Part shown: positions 36,822 to 43,957 of the stretch, one piece after another
How positions within the stretch are numbered: position 1 is the stretch's first letter
Layout of the letters: the number at the start of each line of letters is the position of its first letter
Assembly: GCA_029571985.1 (NCBI GenBank)
Contig: JAKQVC010000254.1
Location: 1-44,042, forward strand
Source of the DNA: Bacteroidota bacterium
GTDB lineage: Bacteria; Bacteroidota; Bacteroidia; Chitinophagales; BACL12
Reading direction: 5' to 3'
DNA: 44,042 bases
The notes under the pieces: model-generated
Database searches by the model: none
Told to the model about the DNA's origin: nothing
Seen by the model: the letters and a program-made list of their open reading frames with translations, nothing else
Position numbers and translations under genes: made by a program

Positions 36822-37211
36822 TCAGGCCTTTCGATGTTTCCAGGCAAAGGCGATTCTGGCAGCACCATACACTTCTAGCGCACTCCACGGAATGGCATAT
36901 GGTAAAATCGAAAAAGGTAATACGGATAAATTTCCAATAACTATCCACATCAACAGAAATCCGTTAATCCAGGCAAGGATACAGGTTTCGGTGAGGGAGT
37001 GTTTTTTAGAAAGGATATAGATGATACTGGCAAGGGCCAACGACCACACCCCCCATATCGCTCCGTTCACCGGCGCAGCAGGAAATGTAAGTCCCATATC
37101 GGCATAATGCGACACCCAGGCGTCTTTTAATAATAATTGATTTCTGAGAAATTCGTGAATGCTAATCCAAAGTGTCGCCAGTAATATGGGTACAACAGGT
37201 GATTTCTTCAT
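36822..37211 (-). CDS. Four-span membrane protein of unknown function
   Basis: A 129-residue inner-membrane protein. Hydrophobic spans lie at about 5-22, 48-67, 78-98 and 101-120, with short charged loops (SKKHSLTE, WKHRKA at the end). Conserved-looking residues include HEFLRNQLLL near the start and the PWSALEVYGAA helix. I do not recognise a domain of known function. A minus-strand TATTTTTG box at 37245-37252 lies 33 bases before the ATG. The gene is followed by the HExxH protein on the same strand, about 46 bases away. Confidence 0.75.
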   Translation of the reverse strand: MKKSPVVPILLATLWISIHEFLRNQLLLKDAWVSHYADMGLTFPAAPVNGAIWGVWSLALASIIYILSKKHSLTETCILAWINGFLLMWIVIGNLSVLPFSILPYAIPWSALEVYGAARIAFAWKHRKA

Positions 37212-37244
37212 AAGGTGCCGGGTTTGATGTTCAGATTATAGACT

Positions 37245-37252
37245 CAAAAATA
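37245..37252 (-). promoter_or_regulatory. Bacteroidota -7 box (TATTTTTG) of the four-span membrane protein
   Basis: An exact TAnnTTTG match on the minus strand, 33 bases before the ATG at 37211. Confidence 0.45.
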
Positions 37253-37357
37253 CATTTATCCGCAGATACAGGCCAAGGGAATGTCCAATAATATGCCCCT
37301 GTTTTCGTTATTCGGGGTGTTGGCTCGTATTTAGGAGATTGTTAGGGAATAATATCC

Positions 37358-37365
37358 TAATTTTG
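37358..37365 (+). promoter_or_regulatory. Bacteroidota promoter (TAATTTTG with upstream TTG) of the beta-barrel gene
   Basis: TAATTTTG at 37358-37365 is 28 bases before the ATG. A TTG at 37339-37341 lies 16 bases upstream of the box, near where a -33 element is expected. Confidence 0.6.
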
Positions 37366-37393
37366 AGCCTGTAATTCAATAAACAAAGACCAT

Positions 37394-38113
37394 ATGTTAA
37401 AAAGGCTCTTCTCATTGGTACTGATGTCAGCTGCTGTCAGTGCTTTTGCCCAAACGGATTCTACATCATCCTTAAACCTGCCTACTACGTTGAATGAAGA
37501 CCAGTCACGCGATCGGTTTTTAATCAGTTTTCATTGGGATGGCTGGATGGGTGCTCCGGATTCGCTCAAGGTTAAAGGACTTTCCAGCGGTTTAGGTATT
37601 CATTCACTCTATGATATTCCACTGGGTAGTGATAAGGTAAGTTTTGCCATTGGTGCCGGATTTAGCTGGTCAAATTATTATAATAATGCCTTGTTTGCCT
37701 ACGACAGCACAACAACTTATATCGACCCGTTGACTGATGAGGACACCATTGGTTATGACAAGAATAAATTTGTAATCAGTTATTTTGAAGTGCCGGTAGA
37801 ATTCCGATTCCGCACAAAGGAAAATAATTCAGGTAACCGGTTTAAGGTAGCTGTTGGTTTCAAAGGTGGATATATGCTTTCTAACCATACAAAATTTGTT
37901 GGTGAAGATTATCTGACCGGTAGCTCCGATCAAATCAAGTACAAACAATATCGCATTAAGAATGTGAGCACGTTACAATACGGCCCCACTTTACGGGTTG
38001 GATATGGTAAGGTAAATATTCAGGCATACTATGGTTTAGCCGGTATTTTTGAAGATGGAAAAGGTCCTTCCGGTACACCGCTTACAGTTGGTGTTTCCTT
38101 TAATCCGTTTTAA
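37394..38113 (+). CDS. Outer-membrane beta-barrel protein
   Basis: A 239-residue protein with a signal peptide ending SAFAQ (residue 20). The mature part consists of alternating amphipathic strands with Gly/Tyr/Phe (FLISFHWDGWMG, VSFAIGAGFSWSNYYNNALF, FVISYFEVPVEFRFRTKE, FKVAVGFKGGYMLSN, YGPTLRVGYGKVNIQAYYGL) and ends in GVSFNPF with a terminal Phe, as expected for BAM-inserted barrels. This fits the OMP_b-brl families common in Bacteroidota. No TonB box or plug is present, so it is not a TonB-dependent transporter. It has its own promoter and a strong terminator, so it is monocistronic. Confidence 0.88.
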   Translation: MLKRLFSLVLMSAAVSAFAQTDSTSSLNLPTTLNEDQSRDRFLISFHWDGWMGAPDSLKVKGLSSGLGIHSLYDIPLGSDKVSFAIGAGFSWSNYYNNALFAYDSTTTYIDPLTDEDTIGYDKNKFVISYFEVPVEFRFRTKENNSGNRFKVAVGFKGGYMLSNHTKFVGEDYLTGSSDQIKYKQYRIKNVSTLQYGPTLRVGYGKVNIQAYYGLAGIFEDGKGPSGTPLTVGVSFNPF

Positions 38114-38132
38114 GTAACGACAAAATATGTTG

Positions 38133-38171
38133 AGAACCCTTCGCAAACCCTGCGAAGGGTTCTGTATTTTT
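38133..38171 (+). terminator. Intrinsic terminator after the beta-barrel gene
   Basis: A perfect 13-bp stem (38133-38145 with 38151-38163), loop AACCC, then GTATTTTT. It sits 20 bases after the stop and 14 bases before the meaB ATG, so the T-run may overlap the meaB promoter. Confidence 0.93.
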
Positions 38172-38184
38172 AGGTCGCACCACC

Positions 38185-39177
38185 ATGAAAGATTTTGTTG
38201 ATTTACCGGTTCAGGAGATGCTTTCAGCCATCAGAAGTGGCGATCGTGTGTCACTTGCACGTGCTATTACCTTAACAGAAAGCAAGCGACCGGACCATAG
38301 AAAAAAAGCCATCGACCTGCTTACGGCTGCATACCCGTTTAGTGGTAACAGCATGCGCATCGGTATAACCGGTTCACCCGGTGCAGGCAAGAGTACTTTC
38401 ATCGAGGCATTGGGTATGTTTCCACCCCTGTCACAAAAACAGATTGGTGTACTGGCGGTTGATCCGAGCAGTCGCATGAGTAAAGGGAGTATTCTGGGTG
38501 ATAAAACCCGCATGCAGCAATTATCACGCATGCCAAATGTATTTATCAGGCCCTCAGCAAGTGGCAACCATTTAGGCGGAGTTGCAGCAGCTACCAGAGA
38601 AAGTATTATTTTATTGGAAGCAGCAGGCTTCAATACCATTTTGGTAGAAACAGTAGGCGTTGGTCAGAGCGAAACGGATGTGTATGATATCACCGATATT
38701 TTTTTGTTGTTATTAATTCCGGGAGCAGGGGATGAATTACAGGGTATCAAACGCGGTATAATGGAAATGGCGGATGGTATTTTGATTAATAAATCTGACG
38801 GTTCAAATCAGGAAAGAGCACAATTGGCAAAGGTTGAGGTGGAAAGAGCCGTGCATTTGTTTCAGGCAAAGCCTTCCGGATTACCCACCTGGGTACTGAA
38901 TATATCTGCCACCACCGGACTTGGTCTGGATACGGTTTGGCAGCAAATAGAACACTATTTTCAGGAAACAACTGCCTCCGGATACCTGCAATCGCGCAGA
39001 ACCGAACAGCGAGAAAAGTGGTTCAGGGAAGCCCTGCATGACGGATTATTACAAATAATTACCAGCCATCCCCAATACACAGAACTTCTCTCTAATGCCC
39101 TCCGGGATGTCGTTTCAGGGCAAACACTGCCACCTACCGCCATCAGTACTCTGATGGCAAACATCAGACTTGCCTGA
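38185..39177 (+). CDS. meaB: Methylmalonyl-CoA mutase-associated GTPase MeaB
   Basis: A 330-residue SIMIBI-class G protein that protects and loads cobalamin on methylmalonyl-CoA mutase (ArgK/MeaB family). The P-loop is GSPGAGKST (63-71). VLAVDPSS follows, with GDKTRM soon after. The switch region is VETVGVGQSETDV, and NKSDG supplies base recognition. The C-terminal dimerisation helix is present. Length is normal. The mutase genes (mutA/mutB) are not in the window. The start at 38185 (MKDFVDLPVQ) is the first ATG after the preceding terminator. Confidence 0.96.
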   Translation: MKDFVDLPVQEMLSAIRSGDRVSLARAITLTESKRPDHRKKAIDLLTAAYPFSGNSMRIGITGSPGAGKSTFIEALGMFPPLSQKQIGVLAVDPSSRMSKGSILGDKTRMQQLSRMPNVFIRPSASGNHLGGVAAATRESIILLEAAGFNTILVETVGVGQSETDVYDITDIFLLLLIPGAGDELQGIKRGIMEMADGILINKSDGSNQERAQLAKVEVERAVHLFQAKPSGLPTWVLNISATTGLGLDTVWQQIEHYFQETTASGYLQSRRTEQREKWFREALHDGLLQIITSHPQYTELLSNALRDVVSGQTLPPTAISTLMANIRLA

Positions 39178-39278
39178 AAAATGTTAGCGCTCGCCGATTG
39201 ATTAAAATCACCGCTTTTCCTGACCCAAGTCATACATTCCACTTTCGGTACATGTGATCTTTACCTACATAAATCACA

Positions 39279-39479
39279 ATGTATATGGACTTCAATCCGA
39301 ATCTCAAATTTGACGAAATTATTGTTCGATATGCCTTACTCATCGGTGTAGGTATTGTATTAGGTGTAATGCATGCTTATTGGTTAACGCCATTAGCAAT
39401 GGGCATTTTCTTAACTGCAATATTGGGCTGGTGCCCAGTTAAGGCAATGATGAAAGGTAAAAAAGCTTCTGCGTCGTAA
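39279..39479 (+). CDS. Small two-span membrane protein, DUF2892-like
   Basis: A 66-residue protein with two hydrophobic helices (about 16-33 and 36-52) and the C-terminal GWCPVKAMM, close to the GWCPxYxxxG ending of DUF2892 (YgaP-type membrane segments). In such proteins the Cys faces the cytoplasm; function is unknown. ATG 39279 or ATG 39285 could be the start. A hairpin follows at 39561. Confidence is moderate because of the short length, but the codon pattern and the motif support a real gene. Confidence 0.72.
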   Translation: MYMDFNPNLKFDEIIVRYALLIGVGIVLGVMHAYWLTPLAMGIFLTAILGWCPVKAMMKGKKASAS

Positions 39480-39560
39480 TTCATCGTTCTGTTAAAACGA
39501 CGCATGACACGAGCAATCGTGCCATACGGTTGTCTTTTCTTTGAGTATGCCTGAAAAAAT

Positions 39561-39584
39561 AGCCCGCCGCCCGGTGGGCTGTTT
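39561..39584 (+). terminator. Probable terminator after the DUF2892-like gene
   Basis: An 8-bp stem with one G-T pair (39561-39568 with 39573-39580), loop GCCC, then GTTTT. An A-run precedes it, so it could also act on the opposite strand. Confidence 0.7.
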
Positions 39585-39649
39585 TCGTTTATATTGTAAA
39601 CCTTTTATTATTGTGGTGATTATTGAATCACTTATTTAAACATCACCAC

Positions 39650-39844
39650 ATGCAACCTAAAAGAGGCATCAACTTTTTTTTCGCGGTAATCGCCTTCACC
39701 ATCGGCCTGACCTTATGGAAGGATATCGATATTAAAAACCGAACACTCGAAGATCCCGCGATTGATATTTTGTATATCATCGTTTTGGCAGCATTGATCT
39801 TTATGATTCTAAAAGACTTTGTCAGGCCAAAAGACAAACAATAA
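39650..39844 (+). CDS. Small two-span membrane protein of unknown function
   Basis: A 64-residue protein with two hydrophobic segments (about 8-22 and 38-55) separated by a charged loop (KDIDIKNRTLEDPAID), and a basic C-terminus (RPKDKQ). No family is recognised. The frame extends to a TTG at 39623, but ATG 39650 is more natural. It is probably a real small gene, since the helices are cleanly spaced and the loop is charged; that is weak evidence on its own. Confidence 0.6.
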   Translation: MQPKRGINFFFAVIAFTIGLTLWKDIDIKNRTLEDPAIDILYIIVLAALIFMILKDFVRPKDKQ

Positions 39845-39893
39845 CCAACCACAACCTTCTTTCCAACTTCCCGGCTTCCAGTCTTACCGCCTG

Positions 39894-39908
39894 CCCGCCT
39901 TCGGCGGG
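39894..39908. repeat. Short GC-rich hairpin (REP-like)
   Basis: A 6-bp perfect stem CCCGCC/GGCGGG around a TTC loop, in otherwise AT-rich intergenic DNA just after the 64-residue membrane protein gene. Confidence 0.55.
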
Positions 39909-40064
39909 GCTATTGAATTTTAGGTAAGCTGATTGGTAGTGGGTAGTGGGTATTGAGTAGTGGGACAATGCAAGGATTTTAGTGGAGCATGAGATTATTC
40001 TCTCGGTTATTAAAATTCGAATGAAAAGACTTTATTCTAAAGCCGCAGGCCTCATTGTATTTGT

Positions 40065-40126
40065 CTCACCACTCACCACTCATCACTCACCACTCACCAC
40101 TCACCACTCACCACTCACCACTCACC
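40065..40126. repeat. CTCACCA heptamer tandem array, larger block
   Basis: About nine copies of a 7-base unit (CTCACCA), one copy with ATC in place of ACC. It lies in the gene-free region upstream of the PLP enzyme. Confidence 0.95.
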
Positions 40127-40177
40127 CCTGAAGTAGAAATTTTCCTCCGCTGCGCTACGTAAAATTTCACTTCGGGG
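40125..40177. repeat. Imperfect inverted repeat splitting the heptamer array
   Basis: The left arm (40125-40143) and right arm (40161-40177) pair over about 17 bases with two single-base bulges, around a 17-base loop. Heptamer units lie on both sides, as if the hairpin had been inserted into the array. Confidence 0.7.
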
Positions 40178-40183
40178 CAGGCC

Positions 40184-40209
40184 CTCACCACTCACCACTC
40201 ACCACTCAC
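40184..40209. repeat. CTCACCA heptamer tandem array, smaller block
   Basis: Nearly four copies of the same 7-base unit, ending 6 bases before the -7 box of the PLP enzyme gene. It covers the space where a -33 element would lie. Confidence 0.9.
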
Positions 40210-40215
40210 AATTTC

Positions 40216-40223
40216 TATATTTG
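40216..40223 (+). promoter_or_regulatory. Bacteroidota -7 box (TATATTTG), 4 bases before ATG
   Basis: TATATTTG-TGAT-ATG is an exact consensus match at the start of the PLP enzyme gene. The mRNA should be close to leaderless. No -33 TTG is visible because the heptamer array occupies that position. Confidence 0.7.
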
Positions 40224-40227
40224 TGAT

Positions 40228-41382
40228 ATGGACATTTCTTACATCCTTAACATCCTTGGTGAAGAACGCTCTGACTATTTTGATGCGGTTACACCTCCCA
40301 TTGTGCAAACCAGCAATTTTGCATTTAAAACAGTTGCTGATTTCAAGGCTGCCATTGCACAGGAAAAAAACGCACATTTATATACCAGAGGAAATAATCC
40401 CACCACAGAAATTGTCCGAAAAAAAATTGCGGCTCTCGAAGGTGCTGAAGACTGTTTGATATTCAGTAGCGGCGCTGCAGCCATATCTTCCGTATTATTA
40501 TACACCCTGAAAAGTGGTGATCATGTTGTTTGTGTGCGCAGCCCATATAGCTGGACGCATTTCCTGCTCACACAAATATTTACCAGATTTCAGGTTGAAA
40601 CTACCTTTGTTGATGGCCGCGATACATCCTTAATCGAAGCAGCCGTCAAGCCAAATACAAAACTTATTTATCTGGAGAGTCCAAATACTTTTGCATTCGA
40701 ACTCCAGGATTTATCAGCAATCTGTCGATTCGCACAGTCAAAACAAATTTTTACGGCAATTGACAATAGCTACTCCGGTGGTTTATATCAGCAGGCGCAT
40801 ACCATGGGTGTTGATTTTATTATTCATACTGCAACTAAATATCTGGCCGGACATAGTGATGTGGTTGCAGGTGCTGTATGTGGTAAGCAGGCGCATATGG
40901 ATGTATTATTCCGCGAAATATTTATGGCCTTTGGGGCAGTGCCTTCACCGCATGATAGTTGGTTGTTGTTGAGGGGATTGCGCACATTGCCTTTGCGTTT
41001 ACAGAAAAGCGCTGAGAATGCAGAGCGTATTATTCAACACTATGAAAAGCATCCGGATATTCAGGAAATAATTTATCCTTATCACCCTTCACATCCGCAA
41101 TACGAGCTGGCTAAAAAACAAATGGTGCGTGGCAGCGGTTTATTTGCCATGGTTTTGCGAACCGGTGATTACCTGAAAACAGAAGCTTTTTGCAACCGTC
41201 TGCAACGATTTTTGCTGGCAGTTAGCTGGGGTGGATATGAATCGCTGGTGGTGCCTGCCAGTATTAAAGAAAACAGTGAGCTGCCCGTCGGGTATGTTCG
41301 GTTTTATGCTGGTCTTGAGGAAGCTGATGTGTTAATCGCAGACATTGAACAGGCATTATTGTGTTTACATGATGAAGCCTGA
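40228..41382 (+). CDS. Cys/Met-metabolism PLP-dependent enzyme (trans-sulfuration family)
   Basis: A 384-residue PLP enzyme of the cystathionine gamma-synthase/beta-lyase/methionine gamma-lyase family, cytoplasmic and usually tetrameric. HLYTRGNNPTTE (50-61) supplies the Tyr/Arg that contact the neighbouring subunit's PLP. IFSSGAAA (78-85) binds phosphate, AIDNSYSGG (177-185) includes the PLP-pyridine Asp179, and HTATKYLAGHSDV carries the Schiff-base Lys204. The C-terminal SWGGYESLVVPA is the substrate-binding signature. The reaction cannot be fixed from sequence; lyase or gamma-synthase activity on cysteine or homocysteine derivatives is likely. Length is normal. It converges on the DUF1361 gene. 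Confidence 0.93.
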   Translation: MDISYILNILGEERSDYFDAVTPPIVQTSNFAFKTVADFKAAIAQEKNAHLYTRGNNPTTEIVRKKIAALEGAEDCLIFSSGAAAISSVLLYTLKSGDHVVCVRSPYSWTHFLLTQIFTRFQVETTFVDGRDTSLIEAAVKPNTKLIYLESPNTFAFELQDLSAICRFAQSKQIFTAIDNSYSGGLYQQAHTMGVDFIIHTATKYLAGHSDVVAGAVCGKQAHMDVLFREIFMAFGAVPSPHDSWLLLRGLRTLPLRLQKSAENAERIIQHYEKHPDIQEIIYPYHPSHPQYELAKKQMVRGSGLFAMVLRTGDYLKTEAFCNRLQRFLLAVSWGGYESLVVPASIKENSELPVGYVRFYAGLEEADVLIADIEQALLCLHDEA

Positions 41383-41408
41383 TTTATTTGGATTGGGCGA
41401 ATCTACAT

Positions 41409-42053
41409 TTATTTTTCTGCACCCTCTGCCGGTCGGTAAAAGGCTAAGTAGAGTAGCGTAAAAAAAGCTGCGAACAATACACTCAGCAAACACATCTGTG
41501 CAAGCAGATTGGGTTGTTGTAATATTTGTATCATCTCACTTACCAGTGTCTGCGGTTGCGTAATGATTTCCCAACTGTTCCAGCGCTGATATCTCCCCAA
41601 ATATATGCCTGCACCGCATACCGTAAATAACAGGAATATACTGATTGGTTTTGCCATCACCGGGTATTTTCGAAATACCTGAATCATTTTGAGCAGTGAC
41701 AAAAATCCAAGCAACAATCCGGTAAATGCAAAGGATAACAACATGATTAAATCAAACCACATGGGCATGCTGGGATATTTATGTAAGTGAAAAATATCCG
41801 TTATCATATATGGTGCATTCGGCAGAAATATTAACCAGATAAAAGCCGAAACCGGAACAAATAAACGCAACCGGCTTTTTCTCAATTTCTGTGTTGCAAT
41901 AGCTGCCCAATAGGGAATCCAGCCGAGTAATAAATTAAAGGCCATAAACCTGAATTCAAAGGATTCAGTATATATCATGCGTGCAGTTAAAAGCGCAATG
42001 CAAAAGCCTGTCCAGATGAGCAGGTAATTTCTTTCTTTATGTTGCATGTTCAT
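41409..42053 (-). CDS. DUF1361 membrane protein
   Basis: A 214-residue polytopic inner-membrane protein with about six spans. The signature FIWLIFLPNAPYMITDIFHL (W-x-x-FLPNAPYxxTDxxHL) defines DUF1361, a family without known function. The frame is open to 42098, inside the upstream kinase gene, but ATG 42053 (or 42047), about 11 bases after that gene's stop, gives the expected short N-terminus. It is the last gene of the minus-strand EEP-kinase-DUF1361 cluster. Confidence 0.85.
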   Translation of the reverse strand: MNMQHKERNYLLIWTGFCIALLTARMIYTESFEFRFMAFNLLLGWIPYWAAIATQKLRKSRLRLFVPVSAFIWLIFLPNAPYMITDIFHLHKYPSMPMWFDLIMLLSFAFTGLLLGFLSLLKMIQVFRKYPVMAKPISIFLLFTVCGAGIYLGRYQRWNSWEIITQPQTLVSEMIQILQQPNLLAQMCLLSVLFAAFFTLLYLAFYRPAEGAEK

Positions 42054-42063
42054 TATAAGCAAA

Positions 42064-42420
42064 CTAAAAAATGTATGGAATAAAAACCAGCAGTCCAATG
42101 GTAATAGCCGCCAATGTACACATCAGTACTGCACCGGCAGCAATATCTTTTATTGTGCGAATGCGCTCGTCCCGTTCCGGTTGAACTACATCACTCAGGT
42201 GTTCTATCGCTGTATTAAATGCTTCAGCCGCAATTACTAAGGCAATAGCAAAAACAATTAGCATCCACTCAATGGAGGTAATATGGAAAATGCATCCTGC
42301 GATACATACCACAATAGCTACGCTTGCATGAAATCGCGCATGAGGTTCAGCCGCAATTAAAACGCGTATGCCGCGCAATGCATCACTGAGACTTTTTATA
42401 AAGGATGTTTTATGGCTCAC
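42064..42420 (-). CDS. dgkA: Diacylglycerol/undecaprenol kinase family protein
   Basis: A 118-residue small membrane kinase with three hydrophobic helices. AEPHARFHASVAIVV is the N-terminal amphipathic/active-site stretch. AEAFNTAIEHLSDVV carries the catalytic Glu and Asn (E-x-x-NTAIE motif), followed by IKDIAAGAVLM. In Gram-positive and many Bacteroidota members the substrate is undecaprenol, recycled for wall synthesis; diacylglycerol is the alternative. The start overlaps the end of the EEP gene by 11 bases, so the two are likely translationally coupled. Confidence 0.93.
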   Translation of the reverse strand: MSHKTSFIKSLSDALRGIRVLIAAEPHARFHASVAIVVCIAGCIFHITSIEWMLIVFAIALVIAAEAFNTAIEHLSDVVQPERDERIRTIKDIAAGAVLMCTLAAITIGLLVFIPYIF

Positions 42421-43432
42421 GGGGCGATTTTTTTTCAGGGGCTAATGTATATGCGCCTAACAAACCTAAATGGTTACTCGTTGTTCCGCCAACGGTGGTA
42501 AATTCTGCGCACCGAATGTGTTTGCTGTGAAAAATATAATCTATCGGAATTTGCATCGGCGATTGTGCCGGATAGGTGCCGGCTAAATCTTTGCGACTAT
42601 CCCTCAATTCGGTTGCCTGTAAAAGCTTTTCAATCTGTTCGCTCCATGGTACGGCATTTAAATCGCCCATGAGCATACAGGGTTTTTGTATGAGTAGAAT
42701 TTGATCGGTAATAAATGAAAATTCCTGCGCTTGTCGCTTATAATCTTTTTCATTTGTTGGCGTACTGGTAGTGGCAGCAAAAATGTGTATGTCTGTGTCT
42801 TTTACCCGCACCGTACCACGCAGAACAGGAAAATTATTGGATACCAGCGTAATCGTATCTGTAAACGGAACCTGCGCATACAAGGCAATGCCATATCCCG
42901 GATATTTTAAGCTTACAAAACTGTATGGATATGCTTTGCGCAACATGCTGTCAACTACGGGAAAAGATTCTGGGCGTAATTCCTGTAAGGAGACTATTGT
43001 GGCATTCGCTTCCAATGCCGCTTCTGCCACTGAGGCGATATGTTTATTTTTTTCCTTCACATTAAAATGCAATACTGTAAAATCTGAATTGATTATTTCA
43101 TGCTTATCTGCGTGCATGGCAGCAGGTGTTTCATTGGCCGGTTTCCAATATCGCCATAGTCCGGGGGCTATTATCGCAAAAGCAATACCGCCAGCTGTAG
43201 CCAGCGCATAATTTCCGCGAAGAAAAAAGAACATAATAAATGCCACTAAAAATACGGCATAAGGAATGCGCAGTGCATCAATCATCGATACAAACCATGC
43301 CGGTTCCGTAACCATGATAATGGAGGCTACAATTAAAAGTATACCTATCACAAAGCGGCCTGTATACATATCAACCCAGCGCAAGGCAATTTTTCCATAC
43401 TGTTGGATAGGATGCTCTTTTTTACGGCTCAT
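42410..43432 (-). CDS. Membrane-anchored endonuclease/exonuclease/phosphatase (EEP) family protein
   Basis: A 340-residue protein. Three N-terminal membrane spans (about 22-42, 55-70, 76-95) are followed by an EEP domain (about 115-335). The domain shows VLHFNV, a metal-binding Glu in IVSLQELRPES, GDLNAVPWS and, near the end, IDYIFHS and SNHLGLLG (Asn-His in place of the common Asp-His). The membrane form is frequent in Bacteroidota and may act on a phosphodiester or phospholipid headgroup outside the cytoplasm; the substrate is unknown. TAATTTTG lies 4 bases before the ATG. It heads the cluster with dgkA and DUF1361. Confidence 0.9.
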   Translation of the reverse strand: MSRKKEHPIQQYGKIALRWVDMYTGRFVIGILLIVASIIMVTEPAWFVSMIDALRIPYAVFLVAFIMFFFLRGNYALATAGGIAFAIIAPGLWRYWKPANETPAAMHADKHEIINSDFTVLHFNVKEKNKHIASVAEAALEANATIVSLQELRPESFPVVDSMLRKAYPYSFVSLKYPGYGIALYAQVPFTDTITLVSNNFPVLRGTVRVKDTDIHIFAATTSTPTNEKDYKRQAQEFSFITDQILLIQKPCMLMGDLNAVPWSEQIEKLLQATELRDSRKDLAGTYPAQSPMQIPIDYIFHSKHIRCAEFTTVGGTTSNHLGLLGAYTLAPEKKSPREP

Positions 43433-43436
43433 GACA

Positions 43437-43444
43437 CAAAATTA
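43437..43444 (-). promoter_or_regulatory. Bacteroidota -7 box (TAATTTTG), 4 bases before EEP ATG
   Basis: The minus strand reads TAATTTTG-TGTC-ATG, an exact consensus match with the same spacing as at rpiB and the nucleotidyltransferase. Confidence 0.7.
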
Positions 43445-43451
43445 CACATTC

Positions 43452-43468
43452 ACTTTGAAATTCAAAGT
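43452..43468. promoter_or_regulatory. 17-base inverted repeat upstream of the EEP promoter (candidate operator)
   Basis: ACTTTGAA-A-TTCAAAGT is a perfect 8-bp palindrome with a 1-base centre. It lies 8-24 bases upstream of the -7 box, overlapping the position of a -33 element, where a bound repressor would block polymerase. Confidence 0.5.
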
Positions 43469-43654
43469 AAAAATGATGATTCTTTTTGAATTGATCGAAA
43501 TTAGAGTGGTGGGTGTGGGCAGTGATTAGTCCCAACTCAGGCATCGGCGCAACGTATATTTGCCTGTCAACGCTGTAATCACGGACTTTGCATGGATGTT
43601 CCAGCAACAAAACCAGGATGGCAGGTGCGCAGCCAAGTAGCATGGTAGAGGAAC

Positions 43655-43957
43655 TTACGACTTGCCACCATCACGCAGGGAAATAATTTTTTCAAGAGCA
43701 TCTAAATGTTCGGCAAACGCTTTTTTACCTGTGTCGGTTGCCCTGTACGTTGTACGTGGTTTTTTGCCCACGAAGGCTTTATCAACGGCAACAAAACCCG
43801 CTTTTTCAAGCGCTGTAATATGACTGGCCAGATTGCCATCAGTTAATTGCAACAGGTTTTTAACGGTATTAAAATCAACATCCTTATTTACCATGAGGAT
43901 GCTCATAATACCAAGGCGCACACGATGGTCAAATTCTTTATTTAATCCTCCAATCAT
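43655..43957 (-). CDS. Winged-helix transcriptional regulator (HTH_34/MarR-like)
   Basis: A 100-residue DNA-binding protein. The helix-turn-helix spans about 22-60 (DFNTVKNLLQLTDGNLASHITALEKAGFV), and the wing has KKPRTTYRATDTGKKAF, as in the small PadR/MarR-like regulators of Bacteroidota that pair with a membrane protein. A frame upstream of ATG 43957 is open to 44023, but the family begins at about MIGGLNKEFDHRVRLGI. The ATG overlaps the stop of the upstream gene as ATGA, so the two are coupled. It may regulate its own operon. Confidence 0.9.
   Translation of the reverse strand: MIGGLNKEFDHRVRLGIMSILMVNKDVDFNTVKNLLQLTDGNLASHITALEKAGFVAVDKAFVGKKPRTTYRATDTGKKAFAEHLDALEKIISLRDGGKS

Larger units (their letters stand above)
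39845..40227. other. Gene-free region rich in short repeats
   Basis: This holds a CCCGCC-TTC-GGCGGG hairpin (39894-39908), a TAGTGGG-type heptamer patch around 39935-39962, two CTCACCA heptamer arrays (40065-40126 and 40184-40209) split by an imperfect inverted repeat, and the promoter box of the PLP enzyme. No gene is visible. Confidence 0.7.

Noticed and set aside
40065-40209. CRISPR array for the CTCACCA repeats
   Set aside because: The units are 7 bases and directly adjacent, without unique spacers, and no cas gene is nearby.
43422-43643. 73-codon minus-strand ORF (MLLGCAPAIL...) between the regulator and the EEP gene
   Set aside because: It overlaps the EEP start and crosses its promoter box and palindrome; no recognisable family, so probably not coding.
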